Source: an uncultured Planctomycetaceae bacterium | GTDB taxonomy: Bacteria > Planctomycetota > Planctomycetia > Pirellulales > Pirellulaceae | Assembly: GCA_903927685.1 (NCBI GenBank) | Contig: CAIYOB010001528.1 | Coordinates: forward strand, 1 to 14,223 | Direction of reading: 5' to 3' | DNA length: 14,223 bases | Part shown: in pieces, positions 1 through 7,893 of the stretch | Position numbering within the stretch: position 1 is the stretch's first letter | Layout: every line of letters begins with the position of its first letter | Notes under the pieces: model-generated | Seen by the model: the letters and a program-made list of their open reading frames with translations, nothing else | The model's database searches: none | Told to the model about the DNA's origin: nothing | Made by a program: the position numbers and the translations under genes

Positions 1-618
1 CAGGCGTTGGCTGCGCAGGATCAACAACCCGGCAATCGTGATTGGGAGTGGCAGGGAATCGACCGGGCGGCCTTGCTGAGTTCGCTCGTCACGGCCCTGA
101 CCGCCGTCGGCGCCGAGTCATCGCTGTCGCAACTGCTCGACCACGCCCTGGCGTGCGGCAAGTACGACTTGACCGCGGCGCACCTGGCCGCGATCTTCGC
201 GCTGGAATCCCGACTGGCCAAACTGCCCGGGGGCGACACGGCCGTTTCGCGGTGGCTGGCCGCCTGCCGCCGCGAGTTGGAAAACCGCACAGCCCGGGCG
301 CCGCAGGAGCCGACGGACTACCGGCGGGCCGACAAGCTGTCGTGCAAGTGTGCCGACTGTCGCGCGTTGAGCGTCTTTCTGGCAGATCCGAATCGCCAGC
401 AGGCCCGCTTTCCGATGGCCAAGGAACGCCGCCGCCATCTGCACAGCATCATCGACTCGAATCATTGCGATTGCACCCACGTCACCGAGCACCGCGGCAA
501 TCCCCACACGTTGGTCTGTACGAAAACGACGGCCTCGTACGAAGCGGCCTGCCAGATCTACGAGCGCGACCTGCAGAACCTGTCCCGGCTCGCCGCGCTG
601 GAGCGGAAGAGGGCGTAG
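1..618 (+). CDS. C-terminal part of a protein with a Cys/His-rich domain (5' end outside window)
   Basis: The frame is open from the first base of the window to a TAG stop, so the gene very likely begins upstream; the first possible internal start is a TTG at 7 without a clear ribosome binding site. Numbering from that TTG, residues 20-100 look helical. Residues 110-175 form a Cys/His-rich block: C-K-C-A-D-C (113-118), R-R-R-H-L-H (141-146), C-D-C-T-H (154-158) and a later Cys171. From memory, a similar CxCxxC plus CTHxTE plus LVCTKT pattern ends some large bacterial and fungal proteins, several of them annotated as 2OG-Fe(II) oxygenases; the oxygenase part would lie outside this window, so that function is not shown here. 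The Cys and His spacing would suit a structural metal site. The gene converges on the broken gene at 667. The reading frame is secure; the family assignment is tentative. Confidence 0.75.
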   Translation, partial: QALAAQDQQPGNRDWEWQGIDRAALLSSLVTALTAVGAESSLSQLLDHALACGKYDLTAAHLAAIFALESRLAKLPGGDTAVSRWLAACRRELENRTARAPQEPTDYRRADKLSCKCADCRALSVFLADPNRQQARFPMAKERRRHLHSIIDSNHCDCTHVTEHRGNPHTLVCTKTTASYEAACQIYERDLQNLSRLAALERKRA

Positions 619-666
619 TGCGTCTGCAAGGCTAAGACCGCGGCTCGGGAGCGGAACGGCGCTAGA

Positions 667-1205
667 TCAGGTATCCAACCGCGAATGATCAAGGCCTAAT
701 CGCTTGTTCAACTCTTCCGCCTTGGCGTGCGCCCTTTGAATCCGCGCCCCGTGGTCGGCGACGATCTCTTCCCTCAGGTCGCCAAAGCCGGTGCCGCGCG
801 AGCGCGCCAGCCGGCGAGGCGAAGACAACAGCCTCTTGGCCTGCAGGATGTCGGCCGTCGCGTCGTCCACCGGCTGGCTGTAGAGCAGCTCCTCGTCTCG
901 CTGGCGTCCAGCAGGAACACGCACAGCGGCAGGTCCAGGTTCACGGCCAGGATGCCCCGCAGCAGGTTGCTGTGCTCGAAAAATTGCAGCCCCGGCAGCG
1001 TCGGGACGAAACCCCGCAGCTTCTCGCCCTTGTACCCGTAGATCTCGAACCCGGACGCGATGTCGCTCAGGGTCCGCGTCTCGCCGTCCGGCCGGGTCTC
1101 CGTGGTCTCGCTGTGGTCCCCGCCGCCGGCGAACGGCGGCGTCGGGGCTCCGGCGTCCATTTCGCAGAGGATCGTGTAGCACGACTGGATCTTGGCGGCC
1201 ACCAT
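667..1205 (-). pseudogene. Unknown small protein gene broken by one frameshift
   Basis: Two minus-strand frames join into one protein-like sequence of about 179 residues. The upstream part starts at ATG 1205 (MVAAKIQSCYTILCEMD) and reads through a plausible segment containing FEIYGYKGEKLRGF and LPLCVFLLDA. The downstream part, in another frame, contains RDEELLYSQPVDD, ILQAKRLLSSPRRLARS and AKAEELNKRLGL, and ends at TGA 667-669. The switch lies near 895-908, where one missing base after the codons for L-L-D-A would restore a continuous chain. Outside these segments both frames become Arg/Pro/Ala-rich nonsense, which supports a true frameshift rather than two genes. I do not recognise the family. 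No strong ribosome binding site precedes 1205, and the repeat region begins just upstream, so the original 5' end may be lost. A sequencing error could also explain the break. Confidence 0.55.
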
Positions 1206-1273
1206 GTTGGCGAACTGCAGACCGTTCGAGTTTCGAACAGGAGGCAACGGTGAACACAGAGAGGATAGCGCCG

Positions 1274-1298
1274 CTCCGTTACCTCTGTTTCCTTCTGT
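1274..1298 (-). repeat. Purine-rich interspersed repeat, copy 1
   Basis: This 25-bp stretch matches 1426-1450 at 21 of 25 positions. Read on the minus strand it is a purine-rich run with a 9-bp period, units of the kind GGAAACAGA then GGTAACGGA, which would translate as repeated T-E-V/G-T-E. Just left of it, ACAGAG at 1256-1261 can pair with CTCTGT at 1283-1288. From memory, similar runs are scattered through planctomycete and related genomes in intergenic places. Confidence 0.6.
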
Positions 1299-1425
1299 CG
1301 ACGCTGGGGCTTCCCGGGACCAATCAACGTTCTCAGGCTGACCGACGGAATATCCCGGCTGATTCTTCCCGGAGCCAGTTTCGAGTGACTCAGGGAAGCA
1401 GGAAGAGCCAGCTCCGGCTCTCCTT

Positions 1426-1450
1426 CTCCGTTCCCTCTGTTGCCTCCTGC
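1426..1450 (-). repeat. Purine-rich interspersed repeat, copy 2
   Basis: Second copy of the element at 1274-1298, in the same orientation, with 127 bp between copies. On the minus strand the units read GGCAACAGA then GGGAACGGA. A short inverted repeat GAGCC/GGCTC (around 1405-1420) adjoins it. The pair may mark the edges of a small repeat element, but no target-site duplication was identified. Confidence 0.6.
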
Positions 1451-1632
1451 GCCCGCTTGAGGAACGTCCGCTTGCCGTTGGCCGTCTGCGTGGCTCGCCG
1501 CTGGGCGGTTCCGTCCAGGGCCAGCACCGCGCCGAAGGTCGCGTGGGCGGAATGGGGTTTGGGAAATACGCACAACCCGGTGAAATGCCGCCGCTTCGAG
1601 CGTCGCTGCTTCCACCGAGGCACGGTCCGACG

Positions 1633-2058
1633 TCATCCTGGCATTCCGCTGCGCAGGCGAAAGACCATTTCCCAGAGCCGGTCAATCTCGCCGCGTTCGA
1701 TCACTTCGATGGGTTTCAGCCCGTCGAAGGCGTCGTTGGGAGCCACGAACCAGCCTCCCAGTGAATCGGGATCGACCACTTCGCTCAAGGCCTCGCACAA
1801 CCGATAGACTTCGTTGTACGGCCGGCGCAGTTTTTCGACTTGCTCGGCCTCCGCTTCCACCTTGGCGATCGTTCGTTCTGACACGTTGACGACACGCCCA
1901 AACACCACGCGCGGCATCTGGAGCCGGTCGCGCAGCTCCAAACGCGACTCCTTGCCAAGCTGAATTAGCCCCTTCCCCTGAAGCCCGTTCACGCGGACGA
2001 CCGTGATCGCCGGTTTGGCCTTCCTAGGGCTCGCTACTATTCTCGTTTTCGTTGCCAT
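1633..2058 (-). CDS. Xre/ParS-type antitoxin of a RES-Xre pair
   Basis: A 141-residue protein that would bind and neutralise the RES toxin encoded just upstream and repress its own transcription. A helix-turn-helix-like segment spans about residues 46-70 (MPRVVFGRVVNVSERTIAKV). The C-terminal part, about 81-138, matches the antitoxin/toxin-binding domain formerly DUF2384 (MbcA/ParS): an R-L-C-E-A helix, then G-G-W-F-V-A-P-N-D-A-F-D-G-L-K-P and a closing amphipathic helix. The first 45 residues are basic. The ATG at 2058 is preceded by GGAG eight bases upstream (2067-2070 on the plus strand). A good promoter-like sequence lies in the 87-bp gap to the toxin gene, so it may be made independently of the toxin. 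Family assignment rests on the C-terminal motif and on the neighbour. Confidence 0.85.
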   Translation of the reverse strand: MATKTRIVASPRKAKPAITVVRVNGLQGKGLIQLGKESRLELRDRLQMPRVVFGRVVNVSERTIAKVEAEAEQVEKLRRPYNEVYRLCEALSEVVDPDSLGGWFVAPNDAFDGLKPIEVIERGEIDRLWEMVFRLRSGMPG

Positions 2059-2066
2059 CGGTCGGA

Positions 2067-2120
2067 CTCCGGATCTTCTGCCTGCACTGCAATTCTATCG
2101 TAACAACCGAAACGCGACAA
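2067..2120 (-). promoter_or_regulatory. Promoter-like sequence and RBS for the antitoxin gene
   Basis: On the minus strand TTGTCG (plus 2115-2120) and TAGAAT (plus 2092-2097) are separated by exactly 17 bases, matching the sigma-70 consensus at 4 of 6 and 5 of 6 positions. A GGAG ribosome binding site lies at plus 2067-2070. The whole element sits between the toxin stop and the antitoxin start. Whether it is used is inference. Confidence 0.5.
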
Positions 2121-2145
2121 GCAACAAAGCCTGCAAAAATGCATG

Positions 2146-2751
2146 CTACGATGGCCAGTCGGACGGATGAGGCGGCAAGTCGCGGGGCGCAAGCAGTGCG
2201 AGCGAACTGCCAGGCGCCAGTCCGTCCGGAAAAATCACGATGTTCCTGCCGCCGCGGTGGCGAGCAGAGGGCACCAAGATTGCCTCGAATCCCGCCTGGC
2301 GAGATCCGCGCCCGATGGCTTGTGTCCAGGATTCTTCGCCACGGGCCTGAATCGCTTCCCAGTCCTCGTCGAGCAGTTCGGTCAGCGTGAATCCGATCTT
2401 CCGCCGAATGGCCGAATCGGTCAGATCCAGTACGGTGCCGAGTTTGGCCAGTGCTCCGGCCGTCACGCGCGGGCGGATCGCCGAGAGCGAGAAGCCGTAA
2501 TCCAGAAAGTTCTGATACGCTTCGTAGGTCGCGGTGATGAGGTCCAACGAGGCATAAACCGCGCGTAGTCCTTGTCGATTCCAGCGCCCGCCGTGCCTCG
2601 CGGCGCCACGCCCCGACAGGAAATCCTCTTCATTGGCGTATCTCGTACCCGCCGACCTGACAACGATCTCGTTTAGCGTGATCGCTCGCGGCACAAGTTC
2701 CGCAATCTGGCAGAACAATTCGACGACTTGCGGCGGATCTTTCTTCGGCAT
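2146..2751 (-). CDS. RES-domain toxin (predicted NAD+-degrading)
   Basis: A 201-residue RES-family protein. Characterised members (MbcT, ParT, Res) attack NAD+ or ADP-ribosylate a target in the cytoplasm. The family's key positions are visible: Arg32 in V-V-R-S-A, a Tyr38 region, G-G-R-W-N at 54-58, V-Y-A-S at 65-68 followed by a helix with Glu77, and a C-terminal P-S-A-R-H-R-G-G-R-N (161-170) holding the conserved Ser162 and Asn170. Length is typical. The ATG at 2751 is the first in frame; the upstream ribosome binding site is weak (GGGTCTCC). It precedes its antitoxin by 87 bp, the reverse of the usual antitoxin-first order. Low toxin translation may compensate for this. No frameshift or loss of a key residue is visible, so it is probably functional. 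Confidence 0.87.
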   Translation of the reverse strand: MPKKDPPQVVELFCQIAELVPRAITLNEIVVRSAGTRYANEEDFLSGRGAARHGGRWNRQGLRAVYASLDLITATYEAYQNFLDYGFSLSAIRPRVTAGALAKLGTVLDLTDSAIRRKIGFTLTELLDEDWEAIQARGEESWTQAIGRGSRQAGFEAILVPSARHRGGRNIVIFPDGLAPGSSLALLAPRDLPPHPSDWPS

Positions 2752-2970
2752 CCGATGGAGACCCTTATTCGACCCGGCAACAAACCGTCTCGCTGGGGAG
2801 TAGCCGCGGATGAACGCTCGTGAACGCCAATTCTCAGGGACGACTCAGAATAACTCCGGCGAAACTCGTGAGCAACCACCGAAGGAGCGGATGCCGCGCC
2901 GAAGGCGGAACTGGGCTTCCTGCATGGCACGCCGCGGGTGCGGCGGACACCGATTGCCATCGTGACGAGG

Positions 2971-5937
2971 TCAGGGCACCAATTGCCCGTCGAGAAACAC
3001 GCGCGGGAGGCCGCGGTCGACGACGACGGCCACGTGCTGCCAGACGCCCGGCTGCAACACGCCGGGGAAGCTGCGCTGCTGGTTGCCGGCGATCACGCGC
3101 AGGCTCAGATCCGGCCAGGTGTCCCACAGGAAGCCGTCGTTCTGGCCCGGCGTGAGCTTGTCCAGAATCCGCCCCGATTCCTTCTCGGCGGGACAGATCC
3201 ACGCCTCGAACGAGACCGCGCCGGCAAACTCCTCGGGCTGAGTCGGCAGCTGGTCGCACGCCTTGGGGTTCAGCCAGCAGCCGACCACGCTGGGCATCGC
3301 CACAGGCCGGCTGCGATCGCCGCCGGCCAATTCGCGGATGGCCTGCGCGGACAGCTTGCCGCGAAACATGGTCACGCGGCCGATCTGGCCGCGGAACCGG
3401 TTCGACTCGCTCTGATCCGAGCCGGCACGCAGCGGGTGGCCGTTCGGCGGCACCGGCGGCGCGGGCGGCTTGCCGGGCTGCGGCGTGCCGACCACCACGT
3501 CGCCCCGGCGCGACGGGGGTTCGATGTCCCAAGCCACGAGTTGGCCGTTCCGGACCGTCCCGCGGAGCACCGTGCGCCGCAACAGGTGCAGCTGGAAATC
3601 GGCGTCCCAGGCGGCCGGCCAGGCGGGCAACAGCAGAACCTTGTCGCCCGCCTCCTGGACGAGCATCCGCTGCAGGGCCACCGAGCCGGCGCCGAAGTGG
3701 TCGAAGTCGGGACACGAATCGGGGCCCTCGCGGCCGTACAGCGGGAAGCGGCACATCGGCGTCGCGATGCGGAAGCGGCGGACCAGGCCGTCGGCGGCCT
3801 CCGCGGCGTCGCCTGCGTATGCCCAGTGGATCTGGTCCTGGGTCCAACAGGCACAGCCAAAGGCGTCTTTGCACGAGCGGTGCTTCATGGTCCAGGCCAC
3901 GATGTCGGCACTTCCCAACGCCAGGCCGAAGCAGCGGAACGGGAATACCGGGTACAACTCACCATTCTCAGCGTTGTGCTTCTTGTCCCACTTCTCGGCG
4001 GGCGCGATGGCTTGACGTCCTTCGATGGTCTGCAGATACACGTCGGGAATCTCGCCGCGGAACCTTCGCCAGCGAGCCTGGTCGTCGGCCGTGCCGGCCG
4101 GCATGGCCAGCAACTCGTCCAGGCAGAAGCGGAGGCCGGCTATGTCCGGCGCTGGGTTGACCGCGATCCACCAGGTCTCCACCACCTGGGCCGGGTCGAG
4201 CCGGAGCTTGCCGTCCGCGCCGCGCGGATAATGCAGGTCGAAGAACAACAGCACCTGGCGGGCGAAGGGCACCAGCACGCGGTCGCGGAACTCGGCGTCG
4301 TCCGTATAGTTGGCATAGTCGAGCATCATGGCCGTGATTTCGAGGCCGCTGGTGAAATAGTAGTTGTGGTACCAGCCCTCGTACGGCGCGCCCGGTTTCG
4401 TCTTGGGGGGCAGCACGCCCGCCTGGCTGCTCTCCCGTTCAGCGCCGGTGGGCTCGATGTTCTCGCGGTAGTACGCGCCGTCGTGCTCAAACCAAGCCTG
4501 GGTGATCTCGCGGCGCATGTCCAAGAGATTCGCGTAGTAGTCAAAGAACGGCTGCAGCAGGTCGAAGTCGCCGCTGGCCAGCAGCGGCCAATAGAGCAGC
4601 CGTTGGTTCTGGAAGGTGAAGCGGCGGCCCCAGAGCCGGTCGTCCTCGTGCGTCAGCAGGGTGCCGTCCGGTTGCTGGACCGCATGCGGTCGATTCCCCT
4701 GGGGATCGGGATTCGCCCTCAGACGCAACTGCTGCGTGAACAAGCCGCCGTTGAACTTCGCCTGGACCCGCCCGCGGCTCTGACAGGCCATCAGGAAGCG
4801 GAACACGTTGTAGCTCTGCGCCGCCAGCGCCGCGCCGTCCTCCTCATCGCGCACGCCGCCCGCGGCAGGTTCGCCGTGCAACTGTTCGCGGGCCTCGGGC
4901 GGCAGCGTGTTGTCGGAGGCGACGATCCAGCTGCGGTCCCAGAACGCGGCCCACCACGCGCAGTGCGCTGTCCAGTCCCGGGCGACGTCGATCGGCAGTG
5001 CGGCGTTTCTCTCGATGGTCTCGATCCACGTCTCGGCTTGCGGGCTCTGCATGGCCAGCGCGTGGATGCGCAGGTCGAACGACGTGCCGCGGCCGCACAG
5101 CGCGCCGTCTTGGAGCGTCAGGGACGGGCCTTCCAGCAGGTTGCCGAACATGTGGAAGCGGAAGGGGTCCGCGAAGCGCGCGGCCATGTGCTCGACCTGG
5201 TACGCCTGCAGATCGTCCGGGTAGATGCTCCGGTCGCCGACGGCGTAGTACCAAAGGATCGTGTTGCCGCGTTCCAGCCGCACATCCTGCATCGGTTCGG
5301 CGTCGCGCGGCAAGGCGGCCGTCGCATAGCCCTGGACGTTGGACGGGCAGTGATCGATGCGTTGCCAGAACTCCGGTCTGGCCGCGACGGCGACTTCCCG
5401 CGGCGAATCGACCTGGACATGATACACCGGCCGGTTCGCGTCGGCCCAGATCCGCAGCGTCACGCCGTCCGCGGCGATCCAGATGGAACCTGTCGCCAGA
5501 TCGAGCGTCTGGCAGAACGGTTTCCCCGGCTGGAAAGGATTGGGATCGAGCGAGATCCGCACCCGTCCCGTCTTGAAGATGTCGCCCTGATACGTGTAGG
5601 CGTCGTTCTTGGCCAACAGCAGGTACAAGTCGCCGCCCGCGATGGCGTAAACGCCCGCGGCAATGTCGCCGTTCCCCAGCGGCATCACGCCCGAGGCGTC
5701 CTGCGACGGGCTGTTCCAGACGACGTCGTACCGGCTCATCCGCTCGGCAGCGGTCCCCGCCCCGCCTCCAGCGGCCGCTTCCGCGGCGTGCAAGCCGCTC
5801 GCCAATGCCAGCAGCACGGCGGCAAGGACGAACAGAGGGCATTTCTCAGGTCGCAAAGCGACGAGCATGGTGGCCGCAGCCGTCCCGTCGGCCGTGCGAT
5901 CGCCGCCGCAGCAAGGTTGGCACTTGTTGACATTCAT
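2971..5937 (-). CDS. Exported DUF5703 glycoside-hydrolase-like protein with C-terminal LamG-like domain
   Basis: About 988 residues from ATG 5937, chosen because GAGG lies eight bases upstream; an in-frame ATG at 5976 would add 13 residues. A long basic N-region leads to a hydrophobic segment (35-47) and an A-x-A-like cleavage site near 51, so export is likely. Residues 70-310 match the DUF5703 N-terminal domain (Y-D-V-V-W-N-S-P-S, G-V-M-P-L-G-N-G-D-I-A-A-G-V-Y, L-A-K-N-D-A-Y). Residues 370-755 resemble an alpha-toroid like that of GH65/GH95-type enzymes (K-F-N-G-G-L-F-T near 395, W-Y-H-N-Y-Y near 523, H-F-G-A-G-S-V-A near 747). A small beta domain follows (L-L-L-P-A-W-P-A-A-W), then a Pro-rich linker (820-832) and LamG-like pieces (850-988). 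The expected role is hydrolysis of a plant or algal glycan outside the cytoplasm; the substrate is unknown. It is a single gene, with non-coding sequence on both sides. Confidence 0.85.
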   Translation of the reverse strand: MNVNKCQPCCGGDRTADGTAAATMLVALRPEKCPLFVLAAVLLALASGLHAAEAAAGGGAGTAAERMSRYDVVWNSPSQDASGVMPLGNGDIAAGVYAIAGGDLYLLLAKNDAYTYQGDIFKTGRVRISLDPNPFQPGKPFCQTLDLATGSIWIAADGVTLRIWADANRPVYHVQVDSPREVAVAARPEFWQRIDHCPSNVQGYATAALPRDAEPMQDVRLERGNTILWYYAVGDRSIYPDDLQAYQVEHMAARFADPFRFHMFGNLLEGPSLTLQDGALCGRGTSFDLRIHALAMQSPQAETWIETIERNAALPIDVARDWTAHCAWWAAFWDRSWIVASDNTLPPEAREQLHGEPAAGGVRDEEDGAALAAQSYNVFRFLMACQSRGRVQAKFNGGLFTQQLRLRANPDPQGNRPHAVQQPDGTLLTHEDDRLWGRRFTFQNQRLLYWPLLASGDFDLLQPFFDYYANLLDMRREITQAWFEHDGAYYRENIEPTGAERESSQAGVLPPKTKPGAPYEGWYHNYYFTSGLEITAMMLDYANYTDDAEFRDRVLVPFARQVLLFFDLHYPRGADGKLRLDPAQVVETWWIAVNPAPDIAGLRFCLDELLAMPAGTADDQARWRRFRGEIPDVYLQTIEGRQAIAPAEKWDKKHNAENGELYPVFPFRCFGLALGSADIVAWTMKHRSCKDAFGCACWTQDQIHWAYAGDAAEAADGLVRRFRIATPMCRFPLYGREGPDSCPDFDHFGAGSVALQRMLVQEAGDKVLLLPAWPAAWDADFQLHLLRRTVLRGTVRNGQLVAWDIEPPSRRGDVVVGTPQPGKPPAPPVPPNGHPLRAGSDQSESNRFRGQIGRVTMFRGKLSAQAIRELAGGDRSRPVAMPSVVGCWLNPKACDQLPTQPEEFAGAVSFEAWICPAEKESGRILDKLTPGQNDGFLWDTWPDLSLRVIAGNQQRSFPGVLQPGVWQHVAVVVDRGLPRVFLDGQLVP

Positions 5938-6327
5938 GGTTCGTCCCTCGAGGTTTGACGCGGGCATCTTGGTCAAGACGGCTGCGGACCAGAAATAGCT
6001 CCTGGCATTTTACGAACGGTGGGGCGACGCATGGAAGCCACGGCCGAACATTCTCCAGCAACCGCTCAAGCATTTCCAGCCGCCATCCCTGCCTGCCAGC
6101 TTCGTGACGTGGAACCGTGACGTGGAACCGCGTGACTCGCACTCGCTGACGCTTCAGGTTAGCTTGGAGCGTCGATAAATGGGGGATGCCTGTTGGGTGT
6201 GGCCACGCCACAGCTCGCTCACGTTCCGAAACCACCGCTGAACTACTTGCCGCGGCCCGATCAGCTGGATCCGTTCGTCAAGTTGCTGTTGTCCAAGCGG
6301 CCATGCACACGCGGTTTGCCGGTGGGG
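5938..6327. other. Non-coding stretch between the DUF5703 gene and the isomerase gene
   Basis: No frame here resembles a known protein. A TAAAAT hexamer on the minus strand (plus 6007-6012) could be a -10 box for the DUF5703 gene, but no good -35 lies upstream of it. A perfect 13-bp tandem duplication sits at 6103-6128. A short hairpin TGTGGC-CAC-GCCACA lies at 6198-6212, downstream of the isomerase stop on the minus strand; it lacks a T tract and is a weak terminator candidate. Confidence 0.5.
6103..6128. repeat. Perfect 13-bp tandem duplication
   Basis: CGTGACGTGGAAC occurs twice head to tail (6103-6115 and 6116-6128) and is followed by a further CGCGTGAC. It is intergenic, roughly 165-190 bp upstream of the DUF5703 start. 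Confidence 0.9.
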
Positions 6328-7770
6328 TCAGGTTACCTGGACCACTTCCATCTGCAACAATTGGCCGAGCTTCTCGATCTTGCCGGCGAGGTGGCCCACG
6401 CCGACGGCGCAATGGTGGGCGGGGCCGTGAACGTTCCAGGATTCGACGAACTTCCGCGCGCCGAGCGAGAACCGGTAGCGGCTGTTCGTGTTGCCGATTT
6501 CGAGGATCGGGCCGGGCACCGATTCGCCTTCGGCCACGAGGAGTTGCAGCCGGCCGGCGGCCGTCTGCACGACGGACAGCAACGTTACCGGGCCGTGCTT
6601 GACCGACATCTCGACCGAGAGCCCCCGTCCGACCTTGCCGTGATAGACCTTCAAGGGACGCACCTTGGTTCTGCCCTGGGCGATGGCGATGTGGCCCGGA
6701 CCGTCGTGACCCATCAGGACCACGTCGTCGCGCCAATCCAGCGCGTAGTACTCGGTGAATGACCCGCCCGCGCCGAAGCTGTCCAGGATCTTCATCGCCT
6801 GGACGTTCTTGATCTCCATTTCGCCGGCGACGGGTATGCCGCGCGCGGTGAGCAGCGACGTGCCGAGGATAATCGAGCTGACGGCGTCCTCGTTGGCCGC
6901 GTTGCCGGTGCCCAGGTAGTAATAGGCCAGCGAACCGAGCCGATGCCGCTCGACGAGCCAATCCAGGGCCACCGACGTGCGCGCGGCGCGCTCCAGTTCG
7001 GCCTGCGGACAGTCGGCCTGCACGTCGAACGCTGCGCCGAAGTGCGCCACGCGGGCGCGGAGTTCGGCGTCGCTGACCTCCGCCCGCAGCGCCGCCAGTT
7101 CATCCACCTCGATGATCTCGACGTGCCCGCCGAAGGCGGCGGATTGCTGGGTGAGGTCGGAGTAGATGTCGAGCATGCCGCCGTAGTAATGCCCCATCAC
7201 ACCCAGGCGGTTGTGCTCCATCACGTGGGCCACGCGGGCCGCCTCGACCCAGCCGGACACCTCGCCCCAACATACCGGATCGTCCTCCAGCATCCCGGTG
7301 ACCTGATAAAACGGGATCCGCGCCCGCTGGAAGACGTTGGCGATCTCCGGCACGGGACAGGCGGCACAATGCGCGAGCCACTCGCCGGTCATCTGCGTGC
7401 GGTCGCCGAGCTGGTTGAACCACTCGTAGTCAATCGCGGCCTCGGGCGAGAGATTGAGGATGATGACCGGCACCTTGGCCCGCCGCACGACCGGCAGCAC
7501 GGTGGACGACAGCGCGTACGTGGTAACGTGCAGGAAGATCAAGTCCACGTCTGCCTGCCGGAACTGGTGTCCCGCCGCCAGGGCCTTCTCCGGCGTGTCC
7601 ACGAGCCCGAGGTTGACGACCTCCACGCCCGACAGCGCGAGCTTCTGGGCGACGCGCGTCAAGTAGCCCTCGAGCCGCGGCTTCAAGCCGGGAAACTGCG
7701 GCCAGTAGGTGTCCAATCCAATGCCGAAGAGGCCGATGCGAAGAGCGGATGCCTGTGGGTGCTGGTGCAT
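6328..7770 (-). CDS. L-arabinose/L-fucose isomerase family protein
   Basis: A 480-residue cytoplasmic protein of the AraA/FucI-like sugar isomerase family, expected to interconvert an aldose and a ketose with a divalent metal. The N-terminal half carries a Rossmann-like layout (R-I-G-L-F-G-I-G-L-D at 11-20, D-L-I-F-L-H-V-T-T-Y at 76-85). Candidate metal or catalytic residues are Glu317 (G-E-M-E-I), Glu340 (F-T-E), His355 (M-G-H-D-G-P) and His453 (G-P-A-H-H-C), and their spacing is close to that of Glu306, Glu333, His350 and His450 of E. coli AraA. The ATG at 7770 was chosen because GGAAAG precedes it; an upstream in-frame start at 7821 would add a non-homologous-looking 17 residues. It follows the UroD-thioredoxin gene by 123 bp on the same strand, so co-transcription is likely. 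The sugar cannot be read from the sequence; arabinose or fucose are only the best-known substrates. Confidence 0.85.
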   Translation of the reverse strand: MHQHPQASALRIGLFGIGLDTYWPQFPGLKPRLEGYLTRVAQKLALSGVEVVNLGLVDTPEKALAAGHQFRQADVDLIFLHVTTYALSSTVLPVVRRAKVPVIILNLSPEAAIDYEWFNQLGDRTQMTGEWLAHCAACPVPEIANVFQRARIPFYQVTGMLEDDPVCWGEVSGWVEAARVAHVMEHNRLGVMGHYYGGMLDIYSDLTQQSAAFGGHVEIIEVDELAALRAEVSDAELRARVAHFGAAFDVQADCPQAELERAARTSVALDWLVERHRLGSLAYYYLGTGNAANEDAVSSIILGTSLLTARGIPVAGEMEIKNVQAMKILDSFGAGGSFTEYYALDWRDDVVLMGHDGPGHIAIAQGRTKVRPLKVYHGKVGRGLSVEMSVKHGPVTLLSVVQTAAGRLQLLVAEGESVPGPILEIGNTNSRYRFSLGARKFVESWNVHGPAHHCAVGVGHLAGKIEKLGQLLQMEVVQVT

Positions 7771-7893
7771 AGTGTGTCTTTCCATTGAGAGCGCGGAGGC
7801 TGGTCGGCCGCAACTCGCCAAGCATCAGGCCGGCCACGGCCGGATTGGCCAAGCCGCTGCCCGGGAGGCCGGCAACCTGGACGGGAGCGAGCC

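Larger units (their letters stand above)
1206..1632. other. Gene-poor stretch with repeats
   Basis: Between the broken gene and the antitoxin stop no frame looks like a protein: the open minus-strand frames are low-complexity and Arg/Ser/Pro-rich. The stretch contains a small hairpin at 1224-1238 (GTTCGA, GTT, TCGAAC) and two copies of a purine-rich repeat described separately. It may hold debris of the upstream part of the broken gene. Confidence 0.5.

Noticed and set aside
1390..1623. Small minus-strand frame of 77 codons between the repeats and the antitoxin
   Set aside because: It has no recognisable domain and its last third is simply the translated purine-rich repeat.
2673..2960. Small minus-strand frame upstream of and overlapping the RES toxin
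   Set aside because: It is Arg/Ser-rich and overlaps the well-supported toxin start in a different phase.
2938..5958. Very long open frame on the plus strand opposite the DUF5703 gene
   Set aside because: It is Arg/Val/Ala/Gly-rich without recognisable domains and mirrors the minus-strand gene, a common effect of high GC codon use.
5846..6235. Minus-strand frame across the gap upstream of the DUF5703 gene
   Set aside because: It overlaps the DUF5703 signal peptide region out of frame and has no domain; a gene relic cannot be excluded for its middle part.
7830..7843. GC hairpin (CCGGC-CACG-GCCGG) between the UroD-thioredoxin and isomerase genes
   Set aside because: The stem is only five base pairs with no T tract; such hairpins are expected by chance at this GC content.
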